The notes under the pieces: generated by a model
Databases searched by the model: none
Seen by the model: the letters and a program-made list of their open reading frames with translations, nothing else
Told to the model about the DNA's origin: nothing
Made by a program: the position numbers and the translations under genes
DNA from: Denitrobaculum sp965232285
GTDB lineage: Bacteria > Pseudomonadota > Alphaproteobacteria > Kiloniellales > Kiloniellaceae
NCBI GenBank assembly: GCA_965232285.1
Contig: CBDDPL010000004.1
Span: 1,240,001-1,304,000 of the forward strand
Direction: 5' to 3'
Length of the DNA: 64,000 nucleotides
Part shown: positions 16,567 to 26,275 of the stretch, piece after piece
Layout of the letters: every line of letters begins with the position of its first letter
Position numbering within the stretch: the first letter of the stretch is position 1

Positions 16567-17442
16567 GTGGTTCATACAGTGCGAAATTGGCTCTGCCGCA
16601 CCGCCTTCCTGGGCGTATTTTCCTTAGGAATTTCACTCGGCCTCGCTGATCCGAGCCTCGCTGGCGCGCAGCAGGCGGCCGTCGGCGATCAGCAGCGGAT
16701 CAAGCTGGAAGCGGTCATCGCGAACGGCGCAAAGACCCTGCGCGACCGGATCTCCTTTACGGTTTCGCGCATTGAAAACGGCGCGATCGGTCCGATCGTC
16801 GCGACCGCCGAGAAGTCGCCCGCTGAGCTGACGCTGCCGGCCGGCCAGTACCGGGTGGCGACGGTCTACGGTGACGTCGCTGTCGATTCCAACCTGGAAG
16901 TCGCTTCCGCGGCGGTCAAGCACCGGGTCAATCTCAATGCGGGTTGGGTGAAGCTGAAGGTTATCCCCCATCGTGGTGCCAAACCCTTCAAGGGCGATGT
17001 CTCCTGGGACATCCTGACCTATGGCCGCGATGCCAACGGCAAGCGGCACAAGGTGGCGAATGCCCAGGGCGCGCGTCCAAGTCTGGTTCTGCCGCAGGGT
17101 TTTTATCTGGTGCGCGCGCGGACCCGCGACGCCAAGGTCAAACACACCATCGAGGTGACGGCGGGTACGACCTACAAGTATACCCTGAACATGAACGCCG
17201 GCTCCCTGCGGGCCTCCGCCCTGAACAACGCGGGCGGCCTCTATACGGCCGACGAGGTCACCTGGAAGATCTACCGCAAAGGCGGCAAGAAGCTGGTGAC
17301 GGAACTGCAGGGTGCGACGGGCGCCTTCACCCTGCGCGAAGGCAGCTACACCGTTGTGGCGCGGGCCGGAGAGATGACCTCCACGACCGATGTTTCCGTG
17401 CGCTCCGGCAACAGTAAAAAGATCAATCTGACCCTACGCTGA
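16567..17442 (+). CDS. Periplasmic repeat protein, unknown function
   Basis: 291 residues. I start at GTG 16567, because AAGGGAG sits eight bases before it and a signal peptide (AFLGVFSLGISLGLADPSLAGAQQ) follows; an ATG at 16546 has poorer spacing. The mature part shows three similar beta-rich repeats of about 80 residues, each with a strand pattern like SWDILTYGRDANGKRHKVANAQGARPSLVLPQGFYLVRA and TWKIYRKGGKKLVTELQGATGAFTLREGSYTVVARAGEMT. These resemble Ig-like or carboxypeptidase-regulatory-type repeats. No enzymatic motif is seen. The 3' end overlaps the convergent kinase gene by 20 bases. Confidence 0.75.
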   Translation: MVHTVRNWLCRTAFLGVFSLGISLGLADPSLAGAQQAAVGDQQRIKLEAVIANGAKTLRDRISFTVSRIENGAIGPIVATAEKSPAELTLPAGQYRVATVYGDVAVDSNLEVASAAVKHRVNLNAGWVKLKVIPHRGAKPFKGDVSWDILTYGRDANGKRHKVANAQGARPSLVLPQGFYLVRARTRDAKVKHTIEVTAGTTYKYTLNMNAGSLRASALNNAGGLYTADEVTWKIYRKGGKKLVTELQGATGAFTLREGSYTVVARAGEMTSTTDVSVRSGNSKKINLTLR

Positions 17443-20410
17443 TAGAGGGTTTGCCGTCGGAGGGAAGCTGCGGGTCCGCATCTTCGGCGTCGTGTTCTTC
17501 CACGCCTGCTTCGGCCTCCGCGAGACCCTTCTCCGTGCCGTCGCTGTAGGGCAGGGTAAAGCTGAAGACCGCCCCGCCGCCGCGGAACGTCTTCCCGCTC
17601 GAATGTGAAACGCCGAAGGTGACGGCCTCGTCCTGCGGTGCGCTGTCCTGCCCGAAGGCTTCGGCCTCGGTCGTGACCTCCGCATTCTCCTCGCGTTCCA
17701 GCCAGATCCGGCCACCAAGGTACTCTACAATCTGTCGGCAGATCGGCAGTCCCAGGCCCGTGCCGCCGGTGGATCCGGCCCGGCCGTCATTGACCTGCTG
17801 GAACTTGTCGAAGATATGCTCTTCCGCGCCTTCGGGGACGCCCGGCCCGTTGTCGGCAATCGAGACCTTTAAGGCCTTTTCCTGCTCGATCACCCGGACC
17901 TCGACCTGCGGCTGCTCCGGGTCGCAGGACTTGACGGCATTCGCCAGCAGATTGACGACCACCTGGATCATGCGGTCCTGATCCGCCCGGATGGGACGCA
18001 GTGGCTCCGGCAGCTTCAATGACAGATCGATGTTGTTTTCGGCCAGCAGGCTGCTGGTCGCGGCGACCGCTTCGCGGATGGCCTCGCCGGGCTCGACCTC
18101 GGTGATATTCCAGTGGGTGCGGCCGGACTCCAGCTTCGCCATATCGAGGATCTGATTGATCAGGCGGGTCAGGCGTTCGCTTTCTTTGATAACGATACCC
18201 AGGAAGCGCGTGCGCTCCTCGATGTCGAGCTGCGGATGGTCGAAGAGGATCTCGCTGAAGGAACGGATTGAGGTGAGGGGCGTACGCAGCTCGTGGCTGA
18301 CCGTGGTCAGGAAGTCATCCTTGAGCCGGTCGAGCTCCTGCAGCCGTTCGTTGGCGGCGCGCAGCTCCGCCGTTGCCGCTTCCAGTTCGCGCGATTTCTC
18401 CTCGAGCTGGTGGCTGTATTTGATGGCTTCGGAGGCTTCGCCCAACACCTCCATGACCTCTTCGATCGATACGATCTCGCCCTTGACCACCGTGCCGATC
18501 AGTGCGCGGGCGGTGGCCGCGCCGATGGTACCCGCGAGCAGGCGCTCGGCGAAGTTCACGAGATCGGAATCCGCTTCACCGATCCGCTCCAGGTTCAGGC
18601 CGCGTGTCCGCGCGTAACTCTCAAAGGCCCGAAGGCTGCGGCGCTCACCGACGAAGCGGGAGACCAGGTTATAGAGGTCGCTGTAGGTCGCGGTGCCGCG
18701 CCACAACTGGTGGCCGTCGCGCAAGCCGGAGTGCAGGAAGACGTCCACGAAGAATGCAGCCTGAATCCGTTCGATGGCGGTCTGCCGGCTGAGCAGGGAG
18801 ACGGCGATATAGCCGCCCACGTTCATCAACATGCTCCAGAACAGCGAGTGGGAAAGTTCGTCGAAGCCTTCCAGCCCAAAAAGGGCGTAGGGCTTGAGCA
18901 GCGCGATCCCGGCCGGTCCCAGTTCGACGAATTCGATCGGCAGCCAGCCGGAGCGGGAGAAGGAGGGCAGCAGCAGGGTGTAGGCCCAGACCGCGAAGCC
19001 GAGCATCAGGCCGGTGAGCGCCCCCTTGCGCGTGCCGCCCTTCCAGAAGATACCGCCGGCGATGGCCGGCGCGAACTGCGCGGCCGCCGCGAAGGAGACC
19101 AGCCCGATCGAGGTCAGGGTGTAGGACTCGCCGATAAAGCGGAAGTAGCTATAGCTGAACAGCAGGATCACCAGGATGCTGCCCCGGCGGATGCCCAGCA
19201 GCAGGCGGGTGAGGTCGCCGCGCTCGTTCAGGCGCAGCCGCTGGATCCGCAGCAGAACCGGCATGACCAGATCGTTGCAGACCATGGTGCTGAGCGCGAT
19301 TGTGGCGACGATCACCATGCCCGAGGCCGCCGACAGACCGCCGATGAAGGCGAAGAGCGCCAGGGTTTCCTGGTTCTCCGCCATGGGAATGGTCAGCACG
19401 AAGGTGTCGGCGAGGTCGCTGCCGGTGGCCGGGAACATCATCACGCCGCTGAGCGCGATCGGCAGCACGAAGATGTTGATCACCAGCAGATAGAGCGGAA
19501 AGAGCCAGACCGCCTTGCGCAGATGGCCCTCGTCGACGTTCTCCACCACCGTCACCTGGAACTGCCGGGGCAGGCAGATGATGGCGGCCATGGAGAGAAT
19601 GGTGGTGGTGACCCAGACGCCGTAGCCGCCGGCCGTGCCCGTGCCGAAGAGCGGGTTGAGCTGCGGCATGGTTTCCGCGCGGGAAAAGAGGTCGCCGAAG
19701 CCGTCGTAGAGCCCGTAGGTGACGAAGATCCCTACGGCGAGGAAGGCCAGCAGCTTGATGACGGATTCGAAGGCGATGGCCAGCACCATGCCCTCGTGGC
19801 GTTCGCTGGCGTCGATGTGTCGCGTGCCGAAGAGGATGGAGAAGATCGCCAGAACAAGGGTGATCAGGAAGGCGGTGTCGCGCAGCACCGGCACTTCGCT
19901 AAAGCCAAGCAGGCTGCGCAGGCCGGGCACCTGGTTGATGCCGTCGGTGGAGACGACTTCCGGGTACTGCAGCAGGACGGCGAAGCTGGTGGCCACGGCT
20001 TTCAGTTGCAGCGAGATGTAGGGCATGATCCCGACCACCGCGATGACGGTGACCAGCCCGCTGAGCAGATTGCTCTTGCCGTAGCGCGAGGAAATGAAGT
20101 CGGCGATCGAGGTGATGTTGTGGGCCTTGGTGATGCGGATGATTTTGTGCAGCACGAACCACCAGAGCGCAAAGGTAAGGGTCGGCCCCAGATAGACCGG
20201 CAGGAAGCCGATGCCGTCGGTGGCCGCGCGTCCGACGCTGCCGTAAAAGGTCCAGGAGGTGCAGAAGACCGCGATCGAGAGGGTGTAGACATAGGGGTTG
20301 CCGGCGAAGCTGCGACCTTCATCGGCCCGCTTGTCGCCATAGTAGGCGATCGCGAAGAGCAAGCAGAGGTACCCGAGGGAGACCAGAAGAATGAACCAGC
20401 TTGTCAGCAT
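17423..20410 (-). CDS. Sodium/solute symporter - histidine kinase fusion (CbrA-like)
   Basis: 995 residues. Residues 1-500 are a 13-helix sodium:solute symporter (SSSF) module; about 560-660 match the STAC linker known from such fusions (SYARTRGLNLERIGEADSDLVNFAERLLAGTIGAATARALIGTV); a coiled coil precedes the H-box FLTTVSHELRTPLTSIRSFSEILF and the ATPase domain has NLLANAVKSC, DNGPGV and GTGLGLPI. In Pseudomonas CbrA this design links solute binding to carbon-use control. It is the last gene of an operon after a CheY-like regulator and a small membrane protein, whose end it overlaps by 7 bases (start ATG 20410). The last 60 residues after the ATPase are long and acidic. Confidence 0.92.
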   Translation of the reverse strand: MLTSWFILLVSLGYLCLLFAIAYYGDKRADEGRSFAGNPYVYTLSIAVFCTSWTFYGSVGRAATDGIGFLPVYLGPTLTFALWWFVLHKIIRITKAHNITSIADFISSRYGKSNLLSGLVTVIAVVGIMPYISLQLKAVATSFAVLLQYPEVVSTDGINQVPGLRSLLGFSEVPVLRDTAFLITLVLAIFSILFGTRHIDASERHEGMVLAIAFESVIKLLAFLAVGIFVTYGLYDGFGDLFSRAETMPQLNPLFGTGTAGGYGVWVTTTILSMAAIICLPRQFQVTVVENVDEGHLRKAVWLFPLYLLVINIFVLPIALSGVMMFPATGSDLADTFVLTIPMAENQETLALFAFIGGLSAASGMVIVATIALSTMVCNDLVMPVLLRIQRLRLNERGDLTRLLLGIRRGSILVILLFSYSYFRFIGESYTLTSIGLVSFAAAAQFAPAIAGGIFWKGGTRKGALTGLMLGFAVWAYTLLLPSFSRSGWLPIEFVELGPAGIALLKPYALFGLEGFDELSHSLFWSMLMNVGGYIAVSLLSRQTAIERIQAAFFVDVFLHSGLRDGHQLWRGTATYSDLYNLVSRFVGERRSLRAFESYARTRGLNLERIGEADSDLVNFAERLLAGTIGAATARALIGTVVKGEIVSIEEVMEVLGEASEAIKYSHQLEEKSRELEAATAELRAANERLQELDRLKDDFLTTVSHELRTPLTSIRSFSEILFDHPQLDIEERTRFLGIVIKESERLTRLINQILDMAKLESGRTHWNITEVEPGEAIREAVAATSSLLAENNIDLSLKLPEPLRPIRADQDRMIQVVVNLLANAVKSCDPEQPQVEVRVIEQEKALKVSIADNGPGVPEGAEEHIFDKFQQVNDGRAGSTGGTGLGLPICRQIVEYLGGRIWLEREENAEVTTEAEAFGQDSAPQDEAVTFGVSHSSGKTFRGGGAVFSFTLPYSDGTEKGLAEAEAGVEEHDAEDADPQLPSDGKPSISVGSD

Positions 20411-20847
20411 GGCTCATCGCCCTGGTCAGGGTGGGCCTTCGGGGTGGCCGGAGTGTTTGGAGTGGCCGGCGTGTTTGGAGTGACCTGAGTCTTCGGGGTG
20501 CTCTGAACCTGGACGGAGGCCGTCGGAAAGTTGCGGTTCTGCAGGCTGGGCGGCGGTCCGATACTGTGCGGCAGTGAACGCTGTGGCACGGCCGAGCGCT
20601 CGGCCGGATTGTCGTTGCCGGGCAGCGGCAGCCGGCGGCTCCGCCGGCGTTCCTGGCCGGTCTCGGAAATCACCCCGATCAGGAGGATAAAGACGCCCCA
20701 GGCCAGGAAGAGGTAGAGGTAGAGCAGCGGCACGCCCGCGACCTCGACATCCCCTCCGAAGATCGACAGCAAAGGCGGGTTGAACAGCAGAATGCCGAGC
20801 AGGAACAGCGCGATGGATCGCTCGCCCTTGGAACCGGATGTGTTCAT
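20404..20847 (-). CDS. Small membrane protein overlapping the symporter-kinase gene
   Basis: 147 residues with two hydrophobic segments (IALFLLGILLFNPPLLSIFG and LLYLYLFLAWGVFILLIGVISE), then a long Pro/Thr/Gln/Ser-rich tail that ends in TPNTPATPNTPATP. The first half matches what is seen in small proteins placed before SSS-kinase fusions; the position is analogous to cbrX upstream of Pseudomonas cbrA, where translation is coupled. The overlap with the next start codon (7 bases) supports coupling here too. The tail is encoded by 18-bp tandem repeats. Confidence 0.75.
   Translation of the reverse strand: MNTSGSKGERSIALFLLGILLFNPPLLSIFGGDVEVAGVPLLYLYLFLAWGVFILLIGVISETGQERRRSRRLPLPGNDNPAERSAVPQRSLPHSIGPPPSLQNRNFPTASVQVQSTPKTQVTPNTPATPNTPATPKAHPDQGDEPC
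20441..20494. repeat. Three 18-bp tandem repeats in coding sequence
   Basis: Three copies of a GGRGTGRCCGGMGTGTTT-type unit (20441, 20459, 20477), the last diverged. They encode a TPNTPA hexapeptide in the tail of the small membrane protein. Such repeats vary in number between strains. Confidence 0.7.
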
Positions 20848-20920
20848 AGGCTCTGTCCGTCGATGCAGGTTGCCCGCATCCTGGAAGCTGCTGTCCGGCG
20901 GGCCTGGCCTGCGCCCGTAT

Positions 20921-21310
<390 letters not shown>

Positions 21311-21682
21311 TCGTCCGCCCTTCCTCCCGGGGAGCAGCCCGGAGCGCCCTTCTTCGGGAAGGACGTCCGATCGACGACCACCAGGCGCCGTTTCTCTGAC
21401 CGGCAAGTTCTTTATTGGTGGCCGCCAGGTGACAGACTATCCTGCTTTTCTGCTTTCTGCCAAGCGGTGAGCAGTGGCTCAGAAATTGACCATTTGGTCA
21501 GAATTTAGATAGACTGATCGATCGTATTTGAGGTGGCGCGGAAATAGTCTTGCATTTACAAGGGCAAAGCGGACGGCCGGCCGGTTGTTCGTTAGATCGC
21601 TGCCTCACTTGGGAACGGCAAACGTCCTGGGGTGGGTTTCAATAAACCTAGGTTCCAACAAACAAAGAAACAGGGGACAAGT
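21311..21682. other. Divergent intergenic region before nucleobase importer
   Basis: About 370 bases between the receiver gene and the BMP-type binding protein. The striking element is the RutR-like palindrome at 21486-21501. Downstream of it lie further AT-rich bases (21500-21560) that may hold the promoter. No gene seen. Confidence 0.5.
21486..21501. promoter_or_regulatory. RutR-type operator
   Basis: TTGACCATTTGGTCAG matches 15 of 16 positions of the palindrome TTGACCANNTGGTCAA known as the E. coli RutR site. RutR is a TetR-family repressor that releases DNA with uracil or thymine. It lies 182 bases before the nucleobase importer operon, whose last gene makes uracil from cytosine. No rutR gene is in this window. 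Confidence 0.7.
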
Positions 21683-22684
21683 ATGTACAGGAAAGTTTTC
21701 GCGGCTGTCTGCTCTTTGCTGGCAGCGGTCGTCGTCGCGGGCGCTATGGGTGGACAGGCGCTGGCCGAAAAAATCAAGGTGGCCGGGATCTACACCCAGC
21801 CGATCCAGCAGAAGTGGGACGCGCGGTTGCATCTGGCGCTGGTCGCGGCGCAGGAAGCCGGGGAGATCGAGTACGTCTATTCTGAAAAGGTCGCCAACAC
21901 CGACTATGTCCGGGTCCTGCGCGAATATGCCGACAGCGGCGTTGCCCTGATCGTCGGCGAAGCCTTCGGCATCAGCCGGGAAGCCCGCGCGGTGGCGGAT
22001 GACTATCCCGAGGTCTCGTTCCTGATGGGTGATCCTTTCAGGCCGCATGGCGAAAACTTCGCGGTCTTCGACAACTACATCCACGAGCCCTGTTACCTCA
22101 TGGGTATGATCGCCGGCGCCATGAGCAAGAGCGGCAAGATCGGCATGGTCGGCGGATATCCGATCGGCGAGGTGAACCGCCTGTTCCACGCCTTTATGGC
22201 CGGCGCGCGCTCGGTCAATCCTGACGCCCAGTTCAAGGTCAACTTCATCGGCTCCTGGTACGATCCGCCGAAAGCCAAGGAAGCGGCCTTCGCGCAGATC
22301 GAAGCGGGCGTCGACGTGCTCTATGCCGAGCGGGCCGGCGTGGTCGATGCGGCGCGCGAAAAGGGCCTGATCGCCTTCGGCAACGTCAACGACATGAACA
22401 AGGAAGAGAACGGCACCGACGTGGTCGTGACCTCCGCGCTCTGGCACATGGAAGCGGCGATCAACAATGCCATCGCCGAGGTCAAGGCCGGCGAGTTCAA
22501 GGCCGTCGACTACAAGGAATGGACCATGATGGCCAAGGGCGGCGCGACGCTGGCGCCCTACTATGAGTTCGAGGAAAAGATTCCGGCCGACATCAAGGCC
22601 AAGGTCGAGACCCTCAAGGGTGAGATCCTGGCCGGCAAATTTGTCGTCGAGATCAACGACGAAGAACCCAAGTCGACTTTCTAA
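21683..22684 (+). CDS. BMP family ABC transporter substrate-binding protein
   Basis: 333 residues with a signal peptide (MYRKVFAAVCSLLAAVVVAGAMGGQALA). The mature part has the BmpA/Med pattern IKVAGIYTQPIQQKWDARLHLAL..., KVANTDYVRVLREYADSGVALIVGEAF, and GKIGMVGGYPIGEVNRLFHAFMAGARSVNP. Proteins of this class bind nucleosides or nucleobases. No lipobox cysteine follows the signal, so it should be a soluble periplasmic protein. Start ATG 21683 has AGGGGA upstream. First gene of a five-gene operon. Confidence 0.93.
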   Translation: MYRKVFAAVCSLLAAVVVAGAMGGQALAEKIKVAGIYTQPIQQKWDARLHLALVAAQEAGEIEYVYSEKVANTDYVRVLREYADSGVALIVGEAFGISREARAVADDYPEVSFLMGDPFRPHGENFAVFDNYIHEPCYLMGMIAGAMSKSGKIGMVGGYPIGEVNRLFHAFMAGARSVNPDAQFKVNFIGSWYDPPKAKEAAFAQIEAGVDVLYAERAGVVDAAREKGLIAFGNVNDMNKEENGTDVVVTSALWHMEAAINNAIAEVKAGEFKAVDYKEWTMMAKGGATLAPYYEFEEKIPADIKAKVETLKGEILAGKFVVEINDEEPKSTF

Positions 22685-22698
22685 GGAAAGTCTTCATC

Positions 22699-24246
22699 AT
22701 GACGGCTGTTCTGCGCTTGGAGAAGATCACCAAGCGGTTCGGCTCCCTGGTGGCCAACGACGGCGTCTCGCTGTCGTTGGCGCGGGGAGAAGTCTTGGCG
22801 CTGCTCGGCGAGAACGGCGCGGGCAAGACGACTTTGATGAACATTCTTTTCGGTCATTACGTTGCCGATGAAGGCCGCGTGGAGGTGGAGGGCGAGCCCT
22901 TGCCGCCCGGCGCGCCGCGTGCGGCCATCGCGGCGGGCATCGGTATGGTGCATCAGCACTTCACCCTGGCGGACAACCTGACGGTCCTGGACAATATCGT
23001 CCTGGGAACCGAATCCCTCTGGCGGCCCTTTCAGAAGAGCACGGCGGCACGGGCGCGGCTGAAAGAAATGTCGGCGGAGTTCGGCCTGACCGTCGATCCC
23101 GACGCCAAGGTCGGTGACCTCTCCGTCGGTGAGCGCCAGCGGGTCGAGATCCTGAAGGCGCTCTATCGGGATGCGCGCATCCTGATCATGGACGAGCCCA
23201 CGGCGGTGCTCACGCCCCAGGAAACCGAAATTCTCTTCGAGACCCTGCGCCGCCTGGTCGCGCGCGGCCTCTCGATCATCTTCATCTCGCATAAGCTCAA
23301 CGAGATCCTGGCCATTAGCGACCGGGTCATGGTGCTGCGGCGCGGCAAGATCGTTCACGAGATGCCGACCGCCGGCGCGGACCGGCATATCCTGGCCGAG
23401 GCCATGGTGGGAGAGAAAGTCACCCGGCCCAAGGCCGAGGCCATGGAGGCCGGCGCGCCAGTGCTGACCTTGCGGGGGGTGTCGCTCAAACCCTCCAGCA
23501 GCGGACCCGGTTTGAGCGCCGTCGACCTGGAAGTCCGTGCGCACGAGATCCTCGGCATCGCGGGTGTCTCCGGCAATGGACAGGTGCAGCTTGCCGAACT
23601 GGTTTCGGGCCTGCGCCGTGCGGACAGCGGCAGTCTCTCGCTCTTTGGCGAAAGCTTTTCGGACCCGAGCCCGGAAAAGGTGGTGCGGCTCGGCGTGGGG
23701 CGGATTCCGGAGGACCGCCACGCCGAGGGTGTGATTGGCGAGATGGCGATCTGGGAGAACATGATCAGCGAGGATCTGCGGGCCGCGCCGATCTCCAGCA
23801 AGGGCCTGATCGATCACAAAGCGGCGCGGGCGCGGACGGAGGAACAGATCGCGCGCTTTGACGTGCGCTGTCCGGGGCCGGACGCGGAAACCAGGCTGCT
23901 CTCGGGCGGCAATATGCAGAAGCTGATCCTGGCGCGCGCTCTGTCGCGCGAACCCGGCCTGCTGCTGGCCAATCAGCCGGCGCGCGGGCTGGACGAGGGC
24001 GCCATCGCCTATGTCCACGGCCAACTGCTCGAAGCGCGCAGGCGCGGGGCAGGGGTGCTGCTGATCACAGAAGATCTGGAAGAATTGTTGGCCTTGTCCG
24101 ACCGGGTGGCGGTGATCTATCACGGCCGGCTTTCCGTGCCGATGGACGCGAAGACGGTGACACCGCGGGAGCTGGGCCTGATGATGGCCGGGCATGACTC
24201 GCGAGGGGATGCGGGAGCGAGTGACAGCGGGGGAGCGGCGGCCTGA
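22699..24246 (+). CDS. Nucleobase/nucleoside ABC transporter ATPase (two domains)
   Basis: 515 residues with two nucleotide-binding domains, as in the BMP and sugar importers. Domain 1 has a full Walker A (GENGAGKTT), signature LSVGERQRVEILKALYRDARILIMDEPTAVLTPQE. Domain 2 has the degenerate P-loop GVSGNGQVQLAELVSG without lysine and the signature LSGGNMQKLILARAL. Such asymmetry is normal in this class. ATG 22699 follows the binding-protein stop by 14 bases with AAGGAAAG. Its stop overlaps the next gene's start (ATGA). Confidence 0.94.
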   Translation: MTAVLRLEKITKRFGSLVANDGVSLSLARGEVLALLGENGAGKTTLMNILFGHYVADEGRVEVEGEPLPPGAPRAAIAAGIGMVHQHFTLADNLTVLDNIVLGTESLWRPFQKSTAARARLKEMSAEFGLTVDPDAKVGDLSVGERQRVEILKALYRDARILIMDEPTAVLTPQETEILFETLRRLVARGLSIIFISHKLNEILAISDRVMVLRRGKIVHEMPTAGADRHILAEAMVGEKVTRPKAEAMEAGAPVLTLRGVSLKPSSSGPGLSAVDLEVRAHEILGIAGVSGNGQVQLAELVSGLRRADSGSLSLFGESFSDPSPEKVVRLGVGRIPEDRHAEGVIGEMAIWENMISEDLRAAPISSKGLIDHKAARARTEEQIARFDVRCPGPDAETRLLSGGNMQKLILARALSREPGLLLANQPARGLDEGAIAYVHGQLLEARRRGAGVLLITEDLEELLALSDRVAVIYHGRLSVPMDAKTVTPRELGLMMAGHDSRGDAGASDSGGAAA

Positions 24247-25295
24247 TGAGACTGGAACTGCGGGAATCGCCGCCGATCTGGTTGGCGGGACTGGCGCCCT
24301 TGCTGGCGGTGGCGGCGGCACTGATCCTCTGCGCCGGACTGATCGTCTGGGCTGGAGAGTCGGTCTTCGAGGCCTATGCCCTGCTGATCAAGGGCGCGGT
24401 GGGGTCGCGCTTCGCCCTGACCGAGACCTTTGCGCGGGCGACGCCCCTGATCCTGACCGGTTTGGCGGCGGCGGTGGCGTTCCGCGCCAAGCTCTGGAAT
24501 ATCGGCGGGGAAGGGCAGCTCTATATGGGCGCGCTGGCCGCGACCTGGCTGGGCACCGGTGCGTTGGACCTGCCGGCCTTTATCATGATTCCCTTCCTGC
24601 TGGTTGCGGGGGCGCTGGCGGGTGGCGCGGTGCTGATCGTGCCGGCGCTGATCAAGAACAAGCTGCGGGTCGACGAGGTGGTTACGACCCTGCTGCTGAA
24701 CTTCATCATCCTGCTCTTCGTCAACTACCTGCTCGAAGGGCCCATGAAGGATCCCATGTCGCTCGGCTGGCCCCAGGCGGCGCCCATCGTCGATGAAGGC
24801 GTTCTGCCCAAGCTGCTGGCCAAGAGCCGCCTGCATTGGGGGCTGGTTATCGCGCTGCTAGCGGCTTTGGCGATCTGGTTCGTGATGCGCTTCACGGTCT
24901 GGGGCTACGAGATCAAGGCGGTCGGGCTCAACGCCCGGGGCGCGGCCTTCGCCGGCATCAACGTCAACCGGACCATCATCCGCACGGCGCTGATCTCTGG
25001 CGGCCTCGCGGGGATCGCGGGCGTGAGCGAGGTGGCGGGCCTGAAGGGCTATCTCACCCTCGATCTCTCGCCCGGCTTCGGCTACACGGGCATTGCGGTC
25101 GCCATGCTGGCGCAGCTTCATCCCATCGGCGTGGTGGTCTCGGCCTTCTTCCTGGCGGGGATCTATGTGGGTGCCGATTCCATGGGCCGGGCGGTGAATA
25201 TTCCGACCTACCTGGCGGACGTGCTGGTGGCCTCCTCCGTTCTCTGTGTGCTGGTCAGTGTCATGCTGGTCCGCTTCCGGATCAGGAGAGGATAG
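24246..25295 (+). CDS. Nucleobase/nucleoside ABC transporter permease 1
   Basis: 349 residues, about ten hydrophobic helices. It has the BPD_transp_2 patterns FRAKLWNIGGEGQLYMGALAATWLG and GINVNRTIIRTALISGGLAGIAGVSEVAGL. Start ATG 24246 overlaps the ATPase stop (ATGA), implying translational coupling. Pairs with the following permease. Confidence 0.93.
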   Translation: MRLELRESPPIWLAGLAPLLAVAAALILCAGLIVWAGESVFEAYALLIKGAVGSRFALTETFARATPLILTGLAAAVAFRAKLWNIGGEGQLYMGALAATWLGTGALDLPAFIMIPFLLVAGALAGGAVLIVPALIKNKLRVDEVVTTLLLNFIILLFVNYLLEGPMKDPMSLGWPQAAPIVDEGVLPKLLAKSRLHWGLVIALLAALAIWFVMRFTVWGYEIKAVGLNARGAAFAGINVNRTIIRTALISGGLAGIAGVSEVAGLKGYLTLDLSPGFGYTGIAVAMLAQLHPIGVVVSAFFLAGIYVGADSMGRAVNIPTYLADVLVASSVLCVLVSVMLVRFRIRRG

Positions 25296-25297
25296 TT

Positions 25298-26242
25298 ATG
25301 GATATCCTCGAAATCCTGCTGACCACCGGTTTCTGGGCCGCGACCCTGCGTATCGCCACACCGCTGATTTTCGGCACTCTGGGAGAGTTGATCTGCGAGC
25401 GGGCCGGGGTGCTGAACCTGGGTATCGAGGGCATCATGACCATGGGCGCCATGGCCGGCTGGATGTGGGTCTATCAGGGTGGTGACCTCTGGGGCGGGGT
25501 GATCTTCGCGGCCTTCATCGGCATGCTCTTCGGCCTGCTGCACTCGGGCTTTGCGGTCTATCTGGGACTGTCGCAGCATGTGACCGGGATCGGCATCACG
25601 CTGCTGGCGTCGTCCCTCAGCTACTTCGTCTTCCGCATGCTGCTGCCGGGTGCCACCACACCGCCGAAGATCGAACCCTTCCAGCCCTACGCCGTGCCGT
25701 TGCTGTCGGACCTGCCGCTGGTGGGGGAGGCGGTCTTCATCCAGACGCCCATGACCTACCTGGCACTGATTTGTGTCCTGGTGATCTGGTACGGGCTCTA
25801 CCGCACGCCGGTCGGCCTCGCCGTGCGCATGGCGGGCGAGCATCCCCTGGCGGTGGAGGCCCAGGGTATCAATGTCCTGGCAGTGCGGACCGGCGCAGTC
25901 ATGCTGGGCTCGGCCCTGATGTCGGTCGGCGGCGCTTTCCTGACCATGTCCGCCTTCGATGCCTTCTACTTCGGGATGGTCAACGGGCGCGGCTGGATCT
26001 GCGTAGCGCTGGTGATCTTCGCTTCCTGGCGGCCGGGCAAGGCCCTGCTGGGGGCGCTGCTCTTCGCCGGCATCGATGCGCTGCAGGTGCGGGTGCAGCA
26101 AGTTGCGGGCGCGGCCATACCCTATCAGTTCTTCCTGATGGCGCCCTATGTTTTGTCTATCCTGGCCATGGTGGTCATGGCGCGCCGGGCGGCCTATCCG
26201 AAAGCGCTGCTGGTGCCTTTCCGGCGCGGCGACCGGGCTTAA
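25298..26242 (+). CDS. Nucleobase/nucleoside ABC transporter permease 2
   Basis: 314 residues with the same family pattern (ERAGVLNLGIEGIMTMGAMAGWMW; GINVLAVRTGAVMLGSALMSVGGAFLTMSAFDAFYFGMVNGRGWICVALVIF). I start at ATG 25298, preceded by AGGAGAGG; the frame is open for 150 more codons upstream, but that part overlaps permease 1 out of frame. Two bases separate it from permease 1. Confidence 0.93.
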   Translation: MDILEILLTTGFWAATLRIATPLIFGTLGELICERAGVLNLGIEGIMTMGAMAGWMWVYQGGDLWGGVIFAAFIGMLFGLLHSGFAVYLGLSQHVTGIGITLLASSLSYFVFRMLLPGATTPPKIEPFQPYAVPLLSDLPLVGEAVFIQTPMTYLALICVLVIWYGLYRTPVGLAVRMAGEHPLAVEAQGINVLAVRTGAVMLGSALMSVGGAFLTMSAFDAFYFGMVNGRGWICVALVIFASWRPGKALLGALLFAGIDALQVRVQQVAGAAIPYQFFLMAPYVLSILAMVVMARRAAYPKALLVPFRRGDRA

Positions 26243-26275
26243 AGTCATAGGGGCTTAAAAAGAAGAGAGCGAACA

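Noticed and set aside
18293..20488. 731-codon open frame antisense to the symporter-kinase gene
   Set aside because: It is the reverse reading of a conserved membrane kinase; its product has low-complexity Asp/Gln/His/Gly-rich sequence and no ribosome site.
20441..20494. CRISPR-like repeat
   Set aside because: 18-bp repeats are directly adjoining without spacers and encode a Pro/Thr hexapeptide.
22681..24321. 546-codon open frame antisense to the ABC ATPase
   Set aside because: Fully covered by the conserved two-domain ATPase; Arg/His/Gln-rich product typical of a GC-rich antisense shadow.
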